DNA of 37,357 nucleotides from the NCBI RefSeq assembly GCF_002999335.1, contig NW_020312223.1, forward strand, positions 1-37,357, given 5' to 3'. Every line of letters starts with the position of its first letter. Position 1 is the stretch's first letter. The translations under genes were made by a program, and so were the position numbers. This stretch comes from Cyclospora cayetanensis (lineage: Eukaryota > Apicomplexa > Conoidasida > Eucoccidiorida > Eimeriidae). This document shows positions 33,721-37,357 of this stretch, piece after piece. The notes under the pieces are model-generated. The model made no database searches, had not been told where the DNA came from, and was given only the letters and a program-made list of their open reading frames with translations.

Positions 33721-36385
33721 ACCCAACTATCACCAGAGCATGCCGGCATCCGGTACCTCTGGCCGCGGAGAAGTTAACCGAGCTTTGAGGAAAAATCGTG
33801 CTTTTGAGAGTGAGAGCATGCGAGAGTGTGCTAGACACCTATGCCTTGGAAATATTGGCACAATCGGCATGGCATACACGGACAGTTCCCCTGACAGGAA
33901 GACATTCGACGTCGTCAGGGTTCTCTGCCCTATCCCTTATTTTGAAGATCTCAAATCCGAATGATGGCGGGGGATGGATGTCTGTGGCAACTGCCGGAGG
34001 CACATGCGAGTCCTCTACACGTATGGGCCATACGCTGTTTAGTTCATTCTTGTATTGCCCTCAGCGTATCGTACAGTGCTAGCTTCGTCTCACAATATCC
34101 CCAAATAGCTAAAAGATGCCACGAAAAGTATACATTTTCCTCACGGAAAGAGCTAGGAGTGCGATCATGCTGCATTGAGCCTCCTTCCTCCTAGGTACCG
34201 GGCTGCTGCTCTATTGCCGGCCTTCGTTGGGAATGGGGCCTTCAGAAAACAGTGGATAATCTGACTTTTGCTAAGACTTTGGATTCGTGTTGTATTGTAT
34301 GTACGGATTCTGCATGAGGCAGCAGCCGTCGAATTGGAAGTAGTAGAGGAACTCTCTCAGGGGATAGCTGGTACTCAAAGGATCCAAGAACTTGGTTACT
34401 GTATCATTGAGCTGGAAGCCACCTGAGGCCTTTGTGTGCGGGAATGGGTATATCTGACTAACACGTGAGGTCTCTATGCAATTTCATACTTAGCCTCTTT
34501 GCAGGAGGTTGGTTGATGAATGACCAGTCTCCAGTGGGACCAAGATATGGGCACGCATAAGACACTACCGTGGTATTGCAATCTCTCATGCTACTTCAAC
34601 AAAAAACTCGCAGTCCGTCCCAATGAGGTTATATACTACACAGAAAACCAACTGTGCACCAGGACTGCTCGTGGGTGAAGCCTTTGAATACGAAAGTATC
34701 TTAGAGTACCTGAATATGCTACACACTGATAGACCCTGAATATTCTTTGTGTGGAGTTATTAAAAATGAGCCTGCTTTTGACGTGGTATGGGTCCATGTA
34801 AGGGCTTGATGATTTCTGGTAGCGGTGTGCATGCTCACTCAGAGTACATTATGCCTATATACACCAGATTCTAACGTATTCAATCCCTATACAATTTTGT
34901 AATTGATTGATGGTGATTGGAACACACTGTGCTGCACACAGGCCTCGAATGTGACTCCTATCAAGGGTCCAGGTGTACTGCATCCTGACAAGGTAGACCA
35001 AATATTTGATGACAAATGCTTTTCTGGGCCCTCCCCCCTTTCAGACAGACCAAGAGGTGCATCCAGTTTTTCTCATTCCTCTACTGTTCTGGGCCCAAAA
35101 TAAAGTGAAAGCCCGGATACAGCCCGTAGCAACCCCAGAACGCTTGGTGCTTATAACCAATCTAGTGCAAGGGTAAACAGACGGATCCACCCATCACAGA
35201 CCTGAGCTTGCCCCATGGTTGATCATCGAGACAAATTTTTGAAGTCTTCCCTGGTATGAATCAACGTGGAGAAAGGCGTAGTGTGCGCTTGAAGATATAA
35301 TGCACTTGTCATGTTGAATTAAGAACTAGTAAAGAAGCACTGAGAATTTGGCTTGTGTGGTCGTGTATTTTAAAATCGCGGCATACTGTTACTTAGATAG
35401 AGCAAGGCGCAGCTTTGGTTGCGTGTGCCCTGTATGCTATGGACAAGTAACGGTAAATGCTCAGGGTGCTGAGAGGGCGCAGTAACGCGCACCCTAGCTG
35501 GCCCTCTCGCTCAATGTCGAAACTTAAAACTGGCGTGAGCAGGGAAAGGAGGACTTGTTTGGGAAAAAACACTTAGTAACGATTTGTCAAATTTATATTG
35601 CGTGGGCAAACTAGTGCCTCCCTAGGGAGGACTGTCGTGGAGTGTTACGGTCGCATGGTTTGATGTGGCTCTTCCCCGTTCATGCATTTGGCTCTGCATC
35701 CACTGGGAATTCACACGATGTTGTGCTAAATCGCAGTAGACCTCTGAGTTTGCTAACTTGATTTGACACTTTAATACTGTTTCCTTTGGCAACAACCTGG
35801 AAGCTGACGGTGGCGGAGCATTTTGAGTGCAAAATCACTTTGTTGCCCTACATAAAGAGAAACGAGTACCTTTTCCAGCATGCTTGTGAGAGGGAGCGTC
35901 ACTTGGAGGGTGACTCCATGCAGGCAGAAGACGTCATGTGCCTGCAGGGATTACTACAGTCTGTGTTTAAAAGCAAGCCACACTCATGAGTTCTTGCCGT
36001 GGTCAGCTCAACAGCAAGCTACGAAGGGATTGAGAACGCTGGAGGAGGGGCATCAATCACATCAGAATTTTAGACAAACGGGTGTTCCTTTGGCAACAGC
36101 CACGACGAGCATCAACAACTGCTGCAACGGTAGGCTATCTCTGATCTACTCAATGTGTAACGTCAGATGGTCGCAGGATGGGCAGGGGCTCGGCGATTGC
36201 ATGACCAATCGTTGAGGCTTCCATACATGATGGACTACTTGATGTTTATAGGATAAAGCAAGCGCATATCCTGCACCTTCTACTGAAAAACAAGAGCCGA
36301 TTCGAAACTCAGTACCCATGGTTGTCAGGGCTGCGTCAACGAAACCAAGCCAGCTGCCAAAGGCAAAAAGGAAAGAAATCCAAAG
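33721..36385. other. Gene-poor stretch between kinesin pseudogene and second retroelement
   Basis: I find no convincing gene. The frame at 33,674–33,964 begins within the last weak kinesin match and then becomes unrecognisable. Frames at 34,903–35,103 and 35,786–35,989 (reading KLTVAEHFECKITLLPYIKRNEY) have no identified family. A short inverted repeat (GAGAGGGC/GCCCTCTC) lies at about 35,471–35,508, and a CCTCCCTAGGGAGG palindrome lies near 35,620. Confidence 0.4.
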
Positions 36386-36389
36386 AAAT

Positions 36390-37357
36390 GCCAAGCTCCT
36401 AAGCACCCCTAAACAGCTCCCCAACAGCGCCCTTGTTTTTATTGGAAAAGGTTAGGTCATGCAATCCGGTACCGCAAATGCATGCAAAAAGCCACAAAAC
36501 TTGAACAACAGCTGAGGCCCCAGCGGGAGCAGGCTGCTTGGTAAGTAAAGAAGGCTCACCAGGAGAACGGCAAGACCCCCCCGCAAGCTGTGACACTGGG
36601 ATAGAGCTACAAGAGAAAAATCCCGCAGGTAGGGACTTATCGCCGGTCAATACTGCACTGATACAAGTCCACATTACTGGTCAAGGATTGCTGGTGTGCC
36701 TTGAGAGTGGATGAAAAATACGAGGAGACGTTCGGGAAGCGCATTCTGCCTACATACACGTTAGAGCAGTCCTCGAGACTTTGGGTACTTGACAGGCACC
36801 AGCATGCAAGATATGGAAAAGCTAAGGCTGCCAAATGACACCTTCAAATAGATTTGGATTTAATCAGCATGTCCGAGACCTCTATGCTGGACCCGTGAGC
36901 CCTGACGTCATCCTAGGTCTGCCATAGGTGATCTGGTGCTAGGCGCGCATGCGGCCGCATCTGCACGCCACGAAGTTAAGTGTGACAGAGCGCATCCAAA
37001 AAGTGCACTTTTTGGCCTCCTCAGCTACCACTATTTTATATATGGCAAGAGGGATAGTGCCGGTGCCTCGACAAGGTGAGATCCAGTCTTAATGCGGGGA
37101 GCTCAGCAGCGCAGTAAGAGAAGACGATTCTTAACATGCATTCCCTCTTACTGACTCTGCCATTGAGCCTTTACAAATTATTTTATTGACCATTCATTCA
37201 GGAAATAACAGCGATGAGCGAATATCAAGGAGTTCTTGGATGTGCTATTTAATGACGAGCTCCCAGCAGGCTGCCCAGCTGCTCGTTGTATGGCGCATAA
37301 TATAGAGCTGATCACTGGATGAGCCCCAGCTATGTTCCGCCGTTTCGCAAAGCTCCA
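36390..37357 (+). mobile_element. Degenerate Ty3/gypsy-like retroelement, copy 2 (cut by window end)
   Basis: The sequence from about 36,390 to about 37,050 matches 13,360–13,990 base for base in many short blocks (for example CCCAGCGG, CGCAAGCTGT, TTT-ATCAGCATG, AGGCGCGCATG). This makes it a diverged copy of the same gag region. Near the end, 37,233–37,319 reads FLDVLFNDELPAGCPAARCM then HNIELITG and a stop. That corresponds to the start of the Ty3/gypsy pol RT module (F.DVFPDELP.GLPP.R...H.IEL.PG). It is broken by stops and runs off the window. Confidence 0.78.

Noticed and set aside
35471..35508. GAGAGGGC/GCCCTCTC inverted repeat
   Set aside because: Only 8 bp with a loop of about 20 bases and no nearby gene; not distinguishable from chance.
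36946..36960. ATGCGGCCGCAT palindrome
   Set aside because: Short palindrome inside the degenerate gag copy; copy 1 lacks it, so it looks like chance.
1..37357. CRISPR array, bacterial operon signals, tandem telomeric repeats
   Set aside because: No regularly spaced identical repeats, no ribosome-binding-site pattern, and only isolated TTTAGGG-like words.

Overview
The window looks like nuclear DNA of a coccidian apicomplexan, most like Eimeria or Cyclospora. This is an inference from style, not a database match. Genes are split by many short GT–AG introns with strong GTAAGT/GTACGT donors. Starts have an AAAATGG-like context. Proteins from the first 8 kb carry poly-Gln/poly-Ala runs encoded by AGC/CAG triplets. 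Decayed Ty3/gypsy-type retroelements are present. I rebuilt exon structures by hand from ORF continuity, splice consensus, phase matching and family motifs, so exon edges are predictions.

Layout. (1) 0.9–7.8 kb is triplet-rich and gene-dense: a small Lys/Ala-rich histone H1-like gene (+), a three-exon SCaMC-type mitochondrial carrier (-), and a seven-exon REI1/ZNF622-type 60S ribosome-assembly factor (+) that diverges from the carrier. (2) 8.5–11.7 kb holds a four-exon fatty-acid-transport-protein/very-long-chain acyl-CoA synthetase relative (-). Its fold is recognisable, but nearly all adenylation motifs are lost and it carries a Cys-rich C-terminal insert. (3) 11.9–20 kb is gene-poor and contains a broken Ty3/gypsy-like element (gag, RT and integrase remnants at about 13.4–16.2 kb). 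(4) 20.1–27.1 kb carries two polycystin/TRPP-like six-helix cation channel genes head to tail, only 34 bp apart. (5) 28.3–33.7 kb is a heavily mutated kinesin-3 pseudogene (motor, neck, FHA, coiled coil, C2-like block, all in the normal order). (6) 36.4 kb to the end is a second degenerate Ty3/gypsy copy, homologous to the first over its gag region and cut by the window edge.

The live genes do not form an operon or obvious pathway; they are ordinary eukaryotic neighbours. The most interesting parts are the paired channels (possible fusion, an inferred GC–AG intron, altered pore filters), the apparent pseudoenzyme of the acyl-CoA synthetase family, and the sharp change at about 8 kb from triplet-repeat-rich to repeat-poor sequence. 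I found no CRISPR array, no convincing tRNA/rRNA gene and no bacterial-type signals.
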